From Eustoma russellianum (Eukaryota > Streptophyta > Magnoliopsida > Gentianales > Gentianaceae): 64,000 bases of DNA. Below, piece by piece: positions 43,631 through 55,743 of the stretch. Numbering within the stretch: position 1 is the stretch's first letter; every line of letters starts with the position of its first letter. The stretch is taken from NCBI GenBank assembly GCA_036186865.1, contig AP025074.1, forward strand, positions 5,942,877 to 6,006,876, read 5' to 3'. Position numbers and translations under genes: made by a program. The notes beneath the pieces were generated by a model, which was not told the origin of the DNA, searched no databases, and saw only the letters and a program-made list of their open reading frames with translations.

Positions 43631-46600
43631 TGTTGTACCCAACTGACAATGTACTTGAAACCATGACTAAGTGACGTAATGCAACTAAAGATTCCTCCAA
43701 GTGCATGTTACTTGACTTAAATTAGCACTTCTTTACTTAAATTCTTTTAAGATAGATACTAAATAATTACATAAGGGAATGTCACAAGGTAATGAAATAC
43801 CTTATGAATTTCGGTCAAAAGGCCTTGATCAACCATGGAACAATTTCGCTTTATAAGAATACCAACTTAAATGATCCTCACAAAAGCAAATTTAAAATCA
43901 TATTAGATAAAATAAATAAAAGTATAAGTTACGTACGTATGTGTTATGCTAAGAGTGAAAAGACCAAAATACCCCCCAAGATTTCGGCCTAGGCCATGGA
44001 GGGATCTAGAATCCTCTCCATTATTCTACTACTTGGAATATCTAATTTAAAATGTCAAATTAGTTTGAAATAAAACAATAAAATAAAGAAAAGCATGCAA
44101 AAGAAATAATAAAATACAAAAAGGTGAAGGCATGGGAGACAAAAGCTTGAGGCTACAAGCCTTAGGTTTGCTTTTCCTTCCCTCCCCCATGCACCGGCCA
44201 CCTCCTTTCCCCTACACCCCTTAGTTTTTTTTAAATTAAGCAAGACACCTTCTTTCCATCTTGAACTCCCCAAGCCAAGACAACACTTAGTCAAATTTTC
44301 CATCTCCCTCCAACCACACCTTTCGGCCTTCATCTTGGAGCTAGGAGTTCCAACTCAAGTCTCATCTTCAAGACTCAAAAAGCATCTAGGTGAGCCTCAT
44401 TTCAAGTTTCTTAAGTAGATTCTCCATGCCAAATAATGAAGCTCACATGGGTGCCCTTTTTCCTACCCCCAACCGTGATCTTCATGGTCACTAGGTGCAA
44501 GATATTCAACTCTTTTAGGTGGTGCAATCTCTTGCTAGGAAAGCTCTATTCAAGGTTCCACTTTGGTAAGAAGATCTAACCTCAAATGAGTTCTATTTTC
44601 ACTTAAGAATGATGACTAACATTCTTCCCTCCTTCTCTTCAAAAATCGTATGCTCAAGAGTGAAGGAGGAGGAAGATTTCTACTCATCTCATCCAACATC
44701 CAAGCTAAGAAAAAGCTCTAGCTTGAAGAGGCAAGTATACACTAGACTCTCATAATTTATTTGAAGAATTAGTGCCTTGAATGGCTAGATGTTTCTAAGA
44801 TGTGAACTTTAGTTCAGTATACTAAGTTTTAAGACTATATCTTAGTGATTCCTTAAGAACAATGTATTGCATGTGGTTAATTCCTCCAAAGATGAAATCT
44901 TTTCTTACATGCAATGTGATATGAGGTTGTTTTAGGATGAACTAAGGATCACCCAAGTGAGTCTAGGTAATAATAGCTCTTGGATAAGACTTATGAAGTT
45001 CTATGACAGCATGCATGTGCTAGATGTGAGCTTATGAAGTTGTTGGTAAGATTGAAATAAAATAACACTTGAATATGTTGCATGCCTAAATAAATGTGGT
45101 AAAATATGTTCATGACACCACACAAATTTCGGCCAAGAGGACGAAAAAGATGGTGAGTCTTGACTTCAAGAAAGAACACTTATTTTGAGCAAATATGATA
45201 ACTGTTGTGTACAAACTACAAACTCTTTTGATATGATGCAAAGATGACTCAATAAAAAGAATGGAATCTGGATATTCATGGGAAAAAGGGTGTGTGTGGT
45301 GACTAATAAGTTATTTCATAAGAACAAGATAATTAGTGGACCCTTGACATGGAAAAGTGACAAAACACAAAACCACTGGAGCTGGACAGAATTAGGCAGT
45401 GTGTTGTGTGACCTCAAAGTGGATCTTATTAATGTGCAATCAAGTTGATTTTTGGTATGATGTTAGTTCTATGTGTTTAGCAATTATGAGAGTTGGAATT
45501 TTGGTAAAATAAGTTGAGGATTAATAAAATATTTGGTGAAACTGCTCAGGCTGGAATTTCTGAAACTGAGCAGAATTGTATCACGATTTAAATGGTCTAA
45601 AAATGGATATTGGAAATGTTCAATTAAGCTGATTTTTGGTATGGTGTCAACCTTATGTGTGTAGCAAAATTAAGAGTTCGAATTTTGGTAAAATAAGATG
45701 TGGATTATTTTTAAGAAATTATTTGGTAAAACTACTCAAGCTGAAACTACTGGAGTGGGCAGAATTAAGTAACGAGTTCCTTGACCCAAAAATGGACCTT
45801 GGAAACATGAAAATGGGCTAAATTTTGGTAGGATGCTAGTTCTGCATGTTTATGACATGGGTGAGTTAGAATTTTGGGAAAAGGTATTATGGTTTTGCCA
45901 CAATAGAATTTTTAGTAAAATTGGTCAGTCCAGTAACAGCATGTGACCTATTTCGGACAAATAATTAAATGAACCTTCTAAAGTTATTGGATTGCCCTGG
46001 AAATTCTATGTTAAACACCTAAGACATAGAGGAGCATGACCATGTAAATTAATCAATTTGGTATTATCGTTTTGATGGGTAATTATAGATATAAATTAAT
46101 GTACTAAAACTGGAAAATTGGACAGAACGGGGGAATAAGTTAAGAGGCCTAATTTTTTGGATTTGGACCTATATACACGGTTTGGGCCCATGAATGATAG
46201 TCTTTAGGGATTTTAATATATTTTCCAGGTTGTGGCCATATGATTAAGGATCTAAAGTCATGAAAAATTAAGGTAATGATGGCTATTGTACCGCAGAATT
46301 CAGCAAGTACACTTGATAATAATTTAATGATTTAAGGGCCTCATTCGCCTTAGAAAGTTACGAAAATTTTACGACATATAAATAAGACCCCACTAAACAC
46401 ATGTAGGACAAAAGATTATGAAAATGGGTCTGTTTGGTTAATTTAGCATCCCCCTGAATATGAAGTAAAATCTGGAATTTTTTTTAGTTTCCGAAACCAT
46501 GCTTGTTGACATGTTATGAGGAATACTTACGATAATTCATGCCATGACTTGCATTGCATATCATCTCATGTATCATGCATGATCATATGCACCATGAATC

Positions 46601-46734
46601 TGATTTTTATGAATTTTCTGTATGCAAGCAAGTCTTTTCAAGTAAACACGTTTTTCGTTATGCATGTAAGTTATTTATGGTCCCATGTTTTTAAAGAAAG
46701 CTTTATGATTCCCTTGCCGGCCAAGCATGTGACT

Positions 46735-46945
46735 AACCCGACTCCAGACCTAGGTTTAATAGGTCTGATGACATGATATGTTCTGGACCCGTCCCGGACC
46801 CGGGGTCAATTGGTCCGATGATATGTTCTGGACCCGATCCAGGCCCGGGGTTAATTGACCTGATGCTATGTTTTGGATTCGTCCCAGACCTGAGGTTAAT
46901 TTGTCCGATGACATGTTCTGGACCCGTTCAGATCTGGGACTCTGT
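46735..46945. repeat. LTR minisatellite (D, 3')
   Basis: Same unit as 37655-37870, shorter by part of a unit at its 3' end. Confidence 0.85.
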
Positions 46946-47143
46946 TTTTCTGACACGATATTTTATGGGACCATAATGATGTTTTTGACATGACGTGATA
47001 TCATGCATTGCATTTTGCATAACTCGTGAACACGTTGACATGTTGTATGTTACAGTTAATGGATAATAAGATATTGTTGGTATAGAACTACCTAAAATTA
47101 TTCTTAGGCTATATTGTTAAGCAAATCCAGTATCAAAGATCTG

Positions 47144-47269
47144 GTATGAATTAATATTCGAGGTTCTTGGGGTTTTACATTAATGTTATGGTTCTTTATT
47201 TTTTTCATGATAGTTTATTGTATGCTTGTTGGGTGATTTTTATCACTCACACTTTTATTTTTCCCCCAG
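47144..47269 (+). other. Candidate leader intron in the D 3' LTR
   Basis: ATCTG|GTATGAATT ... TTTTTCCCCCAG, 126 nt; counterpart of 38077-38202. Confidence 0.4.
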
Positions 47270-47652
47270 AGCTAGTAAATGCTAAAGTCGAATGGATCGA
47301 GGATGAACCAAAAGTGTCGTACCCGTAGTCGAGGTGTCAAGAGAAGATCATGCTTAAGGTCTTTTGTGCAGCTATGATGATGTACTATGAACTATGTTAA
47401 AATCTTTGGAATTTCGGTTATATTTTTTTGTGGATTACTACTTTTGGGGACTTAGTATTTCGTAATGCATGTTTATTTTAAAAAAAATTAATTCTGCCTA
47501 AATTTTACTACCATGTTAAACGTTAGCATGGGAGTCCATGGCTTAAGTTATGGATTTTCGCATGTTATGCATGACATTTTGTACTCTCCTTAGTGAAGTA
47601 CGGCGGGTGCACCATATTCGGACAAGGTCCGGGTGCGGGGTGCTACAATGTA

Positions 47653-49239
47653 GGACGTTTTTGATATGTCCTTGTGTTAGTGTGCGTAGTGCGTGATCTA
47701 GATGGATGAAATGAATGTCGTGTATGCATCACTTGTTTCTTCTCATATCTATATGGCAAAAAATTGTATTTCTCATGATATGAAGAAGAAGTATGACGAG
47801 ATGAGGGGAGACGGTGTCTTTGCGTCATCTTAGATGTCGTATTTGGTTTTGGAGTGTCTACTTTCTTAGACACTACAAACTTGGTTGGTTTAACGGATAC
47901 TTCATTTGTTTCAATGTATCCTAATCCCGTTTTATCACTATCATGCTTTTGAGATAAAATAATACGATCTAGCATGTTAGATCCTGTATCGAACTATTTC
48001 ATCATTTTCTCTAAGTCCGCATTCCTTGATTTCAAATTCGAAATCTCAGATTTCATTTCATTATTTTGTGTGGTCAATGATGGTATCTCTGTCTTTAATG
48101 CATTAATGATGCATGACGACTCTTCTTTTGAATCGTTTAATTGAGCGACAAGATTCTCGTTAGAAGATTCTAACAGCTTCTTGTCTTCAATTAATCGCTT
48201 CTTTTCTTTCGCGAGAATCTAAGTGAATTTATGCAATTCTAAGTACTGACTAAAAAGATCATCATAAGAAGGCCCAGAGTCAGAATTAGAGTCAGATGAT
48301 ACCTCGTTTGATGCTTTGGACACAAAACATACTTGTACAGTCTCCTCTTCTGTTTCAGTCTCGGAATCCGATGTATCACTCCAAGTGGAGGCTTTGAGAG
48401 ATCGTTTCCTTTGCTTAGGTTCTAAGACGAGTCTATTCTTGTTCCGATCCTTGTCAGGGTATTTGTTTGTTTGCTTGTCCTTATTAGGGCAGTCATATGA
48501 TAGATGTCCAAGTTTACCGCATTCATAACATTTAACATCCTTGTCGTTTGTCTTGTTCTTATTTCTTTTAGTCGAAGTAGCCTTATTTTTGTTTCTAAAC
48601 GACTTTCTCATGAATTTTCTTAAGACTTTAGCCAATAAAATCAAGTCATCGTTATCTGATTCAGAATCACTATCTTCTACATGATCGGAAGAAGTAGAGA
48701 CATATTCATTTGATTTAAATGCAATAGCCTTACCTTGTTTTGATGATTCCGATTTCCGTATTGTGAGTTTGTTCTCATAAACCTTAAGTGATCCAATTAA
48801 TTCTTCCATCTTAATTGACTTAGTTTCTTTACTTTCTTCTATTGCCGTTACATTAGGGTCCCATTTGGATGGAAGGCTTCGCAAGACTTTTTGTACCTTT
48901 TCCTGCATAGTAAAGGCTTTGCCAAGAGACTCACGAGAATTGTAAATGTTAGTCAAGCGAAGATCCATATCAACGATACATTCATTTGGCAATAATTTAA
49001 ATGACTCGAGTGTGGACATGAGCATGTTGATCTTGGACTCTTTTAATTGACTAGTGCCTTCGTGTTTCATTTCAAGAATTCTCCACATTTCTTGAGCACT
49101 AGAACAATTTGAAACATAGCTAGATTCACTTTTACTTAGTCCATTTAAAAGTAACTGCATAGCCCTAGCGTTCATGCTTAGTCTCTTTTTATCCTCACTA
49201 GTATACTCTTGTCTAGGCTTGACGACCTCTAGTGTGACT
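47653..49239 (-). pseudogene. G Gag, central and C-terminal part
   Basis: Minus-strand frame from the F target site at 49240: VTLEVVKPRQEYTSEDKKRLS, the UBN2/copia Gag core (MWRILEMKHEGTSQLKESKI), a basic linker, zinc knuckle CYECGKLGHLSYDC, an acidic Ser-rich stretch, and after TAG 48219 the same frame continues through LAKEKKRLIEDKK and, past another TAG near 47990, MLDRIILSQKHDSDKTGLGYIETNE (47643-47975). The first 29 residues of the open frame starting at 49325 come from the F LTR and are not Gag. Ends at the D target site. Confidence 0.87.
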
Positions 49240-49627
49240 CCATCTGTAGTGCCCCGCACCCTGGCCCAGCTGGATACGGTGCGCCCGCCGCACTTCACTA
49301 CGGAGAGTACCAGGTGCCGATCCATAACATATCATAGCCCAGAATAAATATGTGGACTTTCATGCTTACACGTCAACCAGTAAGCAAAATCGAGACAGGA
49401 TAAAAACTTTTAAAATAAAAGCGTCTAAGCAACCATCATTAGTCTTACAACATTGTTCATAAAAATACGGAAATCCCAAAAGTAAATGTTTCCATCATAA
49501 AGTCATGATAAGATCATCCATCACTTTCACTATAGCAAAATTCCTCAAGTCATCCACCTCTCGCTCTTCTACGAATAAGGAACCCTAGGTTCCTCTTTGA
49601 TCCATTCAACTCTATTTCCTGCAGTTT

Positions 49628-49750
49628 CTGGGAGGAAAAATAAGGGGTGAGTGACAGCATCACTAGCAAGTATACCATAAACAATTATGCATTAAATGGA
49701 AAGTACACACGAGAACCAAATCCCCCAAAATTTGGACTTTTCCATCATAC
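49628..49750 (-). other. Candidate leader intron in the F 3' LTR
   Basis: Minus strand AGACAG|GTATGATGG ... CTTATTTTTCCTCCCAG, 123 nt; the right LTR copy is 56127-56250 (124 nt). Confidence 0.45.
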
Positions 49751-50164
49751 CTGTCTTTCCATTCAAATGCCCCCACGGTAACAGAATCATCACTTAGTCA
49801 CAAAGGAAATAAGATCATAGCTTACGTAACAACAGTAATAGGATCGTAACTTAGGTAACGAAGGGTAAGAAGATCATAACCTAAGTAATATTACATCTGG
49901 CTTTTGGCTAGCATCTCATCCCTTCAGTCAATAGCCGCTAAGGAAATAAAATCATAACTTAGTCATGAAGCAAGTAATAACACAGCTCAGTGCAAATAGA
50001 CTCAAAAACATGCTCATGACCATATGCAATGCGTATGAATATGCAAATGTAGTGCATAATGAAACCATGAAAATCTTTTATTTTCGTTCTTTCTTTCAAA
50101 TCATACACAAAAACCTTGTTATTTCATTCTTTCTTTCAAATCATATTCGTCATAAAACAAGGAG

Positions 50165-50425
50165 TAGAAAGTGTTTAGATCTATTATATCCGGATCTAAG
50201 GCGGTCGTATTCTTCTCTTCGAATCTATTATTCCCGGACTCGGAACGGTCACGTCATCAATCATAATCACCAGGTCTATTCTCTCCGGGCCTGTACGGTC
50301 ATATTCTTCTCTTCGAATCTATTATTCCCAGATTCGGAACGGTCACGCATCAAGCAAATCACCAGGTCTATTATCTCCGGGCCTGTACGGTCATTATCAT
50401 CAGATCAGTTAACCCCAGATCTGCA
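50165..50425. repeat. LTR minisatellite (F, left)
   Basis: Five to six alternating units with cores TCTATTCTCTCCGGGCCTGT and TCGAATCTATTATTCCCGGA, each followed by ACGGTCA. Related to the E1 array. Confidence 0.85.
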
Positions 50426-52669
50426 GCGGGTCATGCTGGCTAGAAACATACGGTACCGATAGGAAGCGTTCTTTTCAAAACTGAAAACTTTTCTTTAAAA
50501 ACGCTTTTCCATCATTGTGTCATAAAATCAGTTTCATAAACTGTATGAACATGAACAATGCAATGTATGACATGCAACATGCGACTCGTGAACAAATACA
50601 TCATAACATGTATGCACGGACTTGTCTCTTAAGCTGGGAAAAACTGTCCAGCAATCAAATTCTGTTCATACAGCCTCGTGTGCATCAATTCGTGCTTATT
50701 TTCATAAGATCACGCCATACACATGCATAATGATGTCTTAGACACGTGCCATAAAAATTTCATAACATTACGAAATGTCTAAAGAGCTCAAAACATCAAC
50801 TATCATCATAGGGTACTGCTGAAATCAGCAGGGCAGTACCCATCTTACCTCAGTTTCATAGATCATAAAACCTTATACAAATTTAAGCCATCACCTGGAA
50901 AACATAGCCAAGATACCAAGGAACAATATTCATAAGGCTAAACATCACATTCAAGCCTAAACGAGCAAGATCAAAGCCTTACAACTTATGTCTTTAAACT
51001 GTCCTGTTTTCCAGTTTTGTACCACTAACTTCAACTCAGTTTTTAACCATCAAGATGGTAGTTTTATGCTGGTTAGTTTACATGAACATGTACATCTATG
51101 CCTTAGGTAATTACCATAAAATTTCCAAGGCAATCCAATAAGTTTAAGGGGTCATCTAATTACTTTCCCAAGCTAGGTACATGCAGAACCTGGAATGACC
51201 AGTTTACCACGAATTGCATTGTGACCAAACCACAACTCCTTTTACTAACATTCCAACTCACAGGGTTGCTACACACACCAAAATATCATCATACCAAAAA
51301 TCAGCTCATTTGCACATTCTGAAGGTGCATTTTCGAGCCAAGGAACTTACTACTCAAAACTGTCCTGTTCCAGCAACTCTGTTTGACCAGTTTTACCAAA
51401 AACTTCATTAAGGATAATCCACCACTCCTTTTACCAAAATTCTAACTCACACATTCAATACACATATGAGGCTATCATCATACCAAAATTTAGCAAATTG
51501 GAACACCTCTAAGGTTCATTTTCAGGTCGTTCAACATGCTACAGAAAACTGTCCAGCTCCAGTACTTCTGTTTGACCAGTTGTCACTAAATATTTCTTTA
51601 AGGATAACCACAACTCTTTTTATCAAAATTCTAACTCATACATTTACTACACACATAAGGATATCACCACACCAAAAATTAGCCAATTTGAACACCTCTA
51701 AGGTTCATTTCCAGGTCGTATAACATGACACATAAAACTGTCAAGCTCCAGTGATTTCAGCACTTCATCACTTTTTATGGTCAAGCATTTCCAATTAACT
51801 CCATTCTTAAAATTGACTTAATAACCATCAAGTACACACTTCAACATAATCTTTCCAAGCCTCATAACATGCTTTAAACCATAGATAAACAGTTCATGAG
51901 TCATATCAAAATAGTCACAACACATTCATACAACAAATCATTCCCTCATGCCATCACTTTTCTTATAACAACTAGTTTTCATGTCTTGTACTTAGACTCT
52001 TCAACTAAGATTCATAGCTTAAAAATGACTAGCTATTCAAGCATGCACTTCACAAATATGGCAAGGTTGGCTAGAGTATACTTGCCTTCTTCGAGCTTAT
52101 CCTTTCCCTAACTTGGAACTTGGGTGAAATGAGATGAAGTCTTCCTCCCCTTCACTACACAACCCCCATGGTTTTAGGAGGAAGAAAAGAGCAAACATTA
52201 GCTTTTGTCTTAAGTGAAAACACAACTAGATTGAGGCTATGATTCAATTGCCAAAATGAACATTGAATGGAGATAGCAATGAATCCAACCCACCATGAAG
52301 TTAGCTTCTCTTAGTATCTTGCAAAATCTTCATCTAGTGACCATCCCTGTAGTCACGGTTTTGGCAAGAAAAGAAGGTTACCTATGTGAGTTTCATTCTT
52401 TGAAATATAGGATTTACTTAGAAGTTTTGGCACGCACTTACCTAGATGAGTTCTTGGAGCTTGGAGATCTTGAACTCCTTGGCTTCAAACTAGCCGTGTT
52501 CCTTAATGGAAAAGAGGGAAGTCTCTTGCTCCTTGTTAATTCTTGAGGGAGAGTGTTCTAGAGTTTCTTGGAGAAAATTTTTCTTCCCTTGGCTAAGGGG
52601 TTAGCCGTTGGATATGTTAAGGGAGAAGGAGGGTTTACCTTGGCTTGGTTAGGCTAATTAGAGTTAATT

Positions 52670-52860
52670 ATCCTAAGTTACTTCTAACCAAGGTTACATT
52701 AATGCAACTAGAGTTACTTTAATTGCAACTAGAGTTACTTTAATTCAACTATAGTTACTTTAAGGCTAACTTAGGTTACTTTATCCAACTAGAGTTACTT
52801 TATGGGTAAACTTGAGTTACTTTAACCTTGTGGTTAATATAAAGTAACCGTGATAAGATT
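52670..52860. repeat. GAGTTACTTTAA tandem repeat (F, left LTR)
   Basis: Irregular 21-30 bp units containing CAACTAGAGTTACTTTA. The right LTR array (59110-59275) has one fewer ~23-bp unit. Confidence 0.85.
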
Positions 52861-53376
52861 TTGAAATTCTCCTTGGTTAACCATAGAGGAAAACCAGCGG
52901 TAATGGCCTTTGATAGCCATTACCATGCTTAATTTCTTCCCAAGTGAGTTTAATGAAAAGCCATGTGAGTAGTTGCCCCCTTTTACTAATTATTTTCCCC
53001 TTTTTCTTCAAAAATAAAAATTAGGGAAATGTTGAGTCTCTTGGACTCATAGGGCCGAAAGTTTAGTGAATTGTTGGAGAAAAATTGCCCACTACTAAAA
53101 GTTGTCTAGTTGCTATTTGGGCTTATTTAAAGATGGCCCTTAAGATTAATCTTCTTTTTAAGAAATCCTCTAAGGTCCTCGTTATCCTTGTGGCCGAAAT
53201 CTCCCAAGCTCTTGGGAGTGAATTGGGCCATAGTCCAATATTCATGCTTGAATTTTTATACAATATTTTCCTTAACACAAATCATAAACTAAATAAATTG
53301 TATTTGGAGATGCAACCTTTCATGAATTCACTTATACAGTTCTCAAGTACCACATGATTTTCTGTGGGGTACAACA

Positions 53377-53413
53377 TTCTCCCCCCTTAACATAAGTTTC
53401 GTCCTCGAAACTT
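53377..53413 (-). other. F polypurine tract and hairpin
   Basis: The minus strand has hairpin AAGTTTCG/CGAAACTT (53394-53413), then ATGTTAAGGGGGGAGAA reaching the LTR. Confidence 0.85.
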
Positions 53414-53424
53414 CCGAGACTAGT

Positions 53425-53570
53425 CAAAAAGATGGGGTACCTACTCCTCATGTCTTCCTCTGTTTCCCCATGTGGCTTTTTTTCCGGAATAGTACTTCCA
53501 CTGAATCTTTACCATAAGTAGGGATCTCTTTCTCAACTTCTCTTCTTGGGACTCAACGATCTTCCAGGGT
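53425..53570 (-). pseudogene. F chromodomain remnant
   Basis: On the minus strand a decayed frame (KLRKRSLLMVKIQWKYYSG then KATW) aligns by eye with the D chromodomain (KLRKRSIPMVKVQWKHHPG, EATW) and ends VPHLFD just before the PPT hairpin. A frame slip follows KATW and a TAG interrupts near the end. Confidence 0.7.
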
Positions 53571-54180
53571 CCTTTCTTACCTTTAGGTAAATAAGATAGA
53601 AAAGTGTCTATCTAGTTCCCTCAGAACTGCTTTGTTCCACTCATCTTAGAGGTCTCATCAGAACTTATTCTTAATTTTCTAGAGGTGTCACCTTAATCCA
53701 TTTCATATCTTAAGCACTGTCAATCCTGATACTATGTACCGATAATGGTATCCTTTCCGGGTTATCATGATCATGAAATGCTTAAAATTTCCTTTTTGCA
53801 AAACCTGGCAGAGATCTTCAACTCCAGAAGGTAGGTCATTAGCTCTTTGCTGTAAACATCCTTTTTGTAAACATGTCATGGTCATTTTATGTATGAAACA
53901 GCGTCCAACGATATCCGGAATAACTCCCATAAAGTACACATACCAAATCGTAACGTCATTGTTAGAGTGTGTTAGATATTCTCGACTTATAACTTCTTGA
54001 TCCGAACATTATCTTATGGGATTCCCGATTCCGCCTCTCAAATAGCCATTGTTTTAGATCTCTCCTGAACATCTCGTAACGTTCCATTATCTTACAACAT
54101 TTCTATGAATTCCTCCTTAAGAAATACCAGCATACAGGTGAACAAGCGAATTACCTGACTTCCGAACAATACACCACTTG
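53571..54180. other. F internal region, no gene recognised
   Basis: About 600 bp between chromodomain and RT remnants. Both strands were scanned; only short open frames (for example 53703-53939) without family motifs. Probably decayed integrase/RNase H or filler sequence from the deletion. Confidence 0.5.
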
Positions 54181-54489
54181 TCAATTGCTTATCCGAAGCT
54201 GGTTAAATAGCTCATTGATCTTAGGCAGAGAGTACTTATTCCTCATGGTGATCATATTGAGTTCTTTATGATCTACGCAAAGACGCATGCCTCCATCCTT
54301 AGTCTTTACGGAAGTACCCCAGGGCGAAACGTTGGGGCGGATAAGTTTCTTCCTTAAAAGTTCACGCAATTGTTCCTTTAGTTTTCTTTTAGTCCAGCAG
54401 GCACCCTTCGGTGAGGAGTCTTTTTGGGAATTCTTAATCATCATCCTAAGGTGGCCCATCCGTATAAAACATCGTGACTTGCTTTTCAT
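54181..54489 (-). pseudogene. F reverse transcriptase remnant
   Basis: 102-codon frame with [61 protein letters not shown], homologous to the RT part ending at intron 2 in B and D. The conserved exon ends at NQLR and the next bases are ATAAGC, then a stop; the remaining RT is not found. This looks like loss of the intron donor followed by deletion, but the second step could have come first. Confidence 0.8.
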
Positions 54490-54985
54490 AGCTTGTCTAA
54501 CATGGAGATTTCATATCGTGGCGTCATAACGTTTCCAAATTTGGCTATAGCACTCTTGATAAGAATAATAGCACATGATATGCTAATCAATTCCCCATAT
54601 AGCCCATGCACAACAAAATATGTACATGTGCTAGTAGTGACACATAATGGCAGAGACTCCAAGTGCCAAACACGATGTTACACCCGGTCTTACTACCACT
54701 AATAACCTCACTTACTTACTTATGGTCTTCTCATCATAACTTAAAGAAAACATCATAATCACTTATACTTGGTCAATAGGAAGTAGAACATAGGTACTTC
54801 ACTTTTAACTTGTGCAATTAGGCGTACCTTGGTTGTTTCTTTGTTAGCCTTATGCGGATACGGCTCCCCCCTCCTATTTCATTTCTTAATATGCTCGTTA
54901 AGTCGTTTATTTCGTCCTGCAGTTCTCTTACTATGCCTTAACTAGCCAAGTTTTGATCTGGAGGTCTAAACCATGCACAAATCTG
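54490..54985. other. F internal region, no gene recognised
   Basis: Between the RT and Gag remnants. Contains only short frames; the protease expected here was not found. Confidence 0.5.
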
Positions 54986-55440
54986 ATCACCTTAAACTTT
55001 TCATCTTCCTTGATCAAGGAACATACCGTCCTAAAGTATTGAACCGACGAGCGTACTCTGAGACAGTGATGCCTAACCCTTGTCTTAATGAGTCAAATTC
55101 CTCAACCCTTCTTGTGATTAAGTCCTGAAAGAGGACGAACTCACAAAATTCTTCTAGAACTCTGCCCAAGTTGCCGGTCGGGGTAGTGGCTGGGTATCTG
55201 TCCTCCACCACTGGCTGTCTTTACCATTCAAAAACAGCCGAATAATCTGCGCCCTTATCCTATCCGGCACCAGTATCAGCATAAAGTTACCTTCGACTTC
55301 ATTTAACCATCTTTCTCCCTTCTATGAACTAAATTCCCTGCCAAACCTCGGAATACGTGCTCTTACTAACTGCTGATAGTAAAGCCTACTGCTTTCTGGG
55401 GTGACAGTGATGACATCATTTTGCTGAATCGTGATGCCAT
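54986..55440 (-). pseudogene. F Gag remnant
   Basis: ATG 55440 (MASRFSKMM) aligns in place with the D gag start; the preceding bases are GGTGCGG where D has AGTGCAG. The capsid-domain remnant includes WLNEVEGNFMLI, QWW, and in 55014-55211 FQDLITRRVEEFDSLRQGLG and TVSEYARRFNTLGRYV. Several stops and slips; the zinc knuckles are missing. Confidence 0.78.
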
Positions 55441-55730
55441 CCGCACCACGGAGTGTCGGAGTCTTACTCAAGGCATAAATACTCAGATATGCGACAAAAA
55501 CTTAAGTCGTAATCCAATTAAGATCTTAAAGGCATGCAAGTAAGCATGATTACTTTTTATAAATTGACATCAACTAGGGCTTATTATCAGGTCAAAACCC
55601 TAATTTCCAGTCTAAGTCATCCTAGTCTAAGGTCAACTCTCATCTAGGATCATGACTTAGATCTAAAATCAAACTTAGATTTCTAAAATCATAGCTTAAT
55701 TCTATATTCTGCCCGGATCTAGAGCCTCGG

Positions 55731-55741
55731 CTCTGATACCA
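55731..55741 (-). other. F primer-binding site
   Basis: Minus-strand TGGTATCAGAG, initiator tRNA-Met type, two bases from the 5' LTR. Confidence 0.9.
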
Positions 55742-55743
55742 CC

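Larger units (their letters stand above)
34531..47647 (+). mobile_element. Chromovirus 'D', complete Ty3/gypsy insertion
   Basis: 13,117 bp with target duplication ATGTA (34526-34530 and 47648-47652) inside G. LTRs are 4050 bp (34531-38580) and 4017 bp (43631-47647), TGTTGTACCC ... GCTACA. Internally it has PBS, gag, protease, RT, RNase H, integrase with chromodomain, and PPT. The first ~330 bp of the two LTRs look identical by eye and the rest differ by scattered changes, so this is among the younger insertions. Coding sequence nevertheless has at least eight stops or frameshifts. Two GT-AG intron-like segments lie at the same sites as introns 1 and 2 of B. Confidence 0.94.
43631..47647 (+). 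repeat. D 3' LTR
   Basis: 4017 bp, pairs with 34531-38580. Minisatellite 46735-46945; leader-intron candidate 47144-47269 with hairpin 47233-47246. Confidence 0.94.
49245..53376 (-). repeat. F 3' LTR
   Basis: Pairs with 55744-59747. Candidate leader intron 49628-49750, hairpin 49650-49664 (AGTGA/TCACT), minisatellite 50165-50425, GTTACTTTA repeat 52670-52860. Relative to the right LTR it keeps ~53 bp near 49765-49835 and ~55 bp near 53302-53357. Confidence 0.93.

Noticed and set aside
52295..52546. 83-codon frame in both F LTRs (also 58738-58989)
   Set aside because: LTR copies of each other; Leu-rich by base composition with no recognisable family. Cannot be excluded as a small LTR ORF but no support seen.
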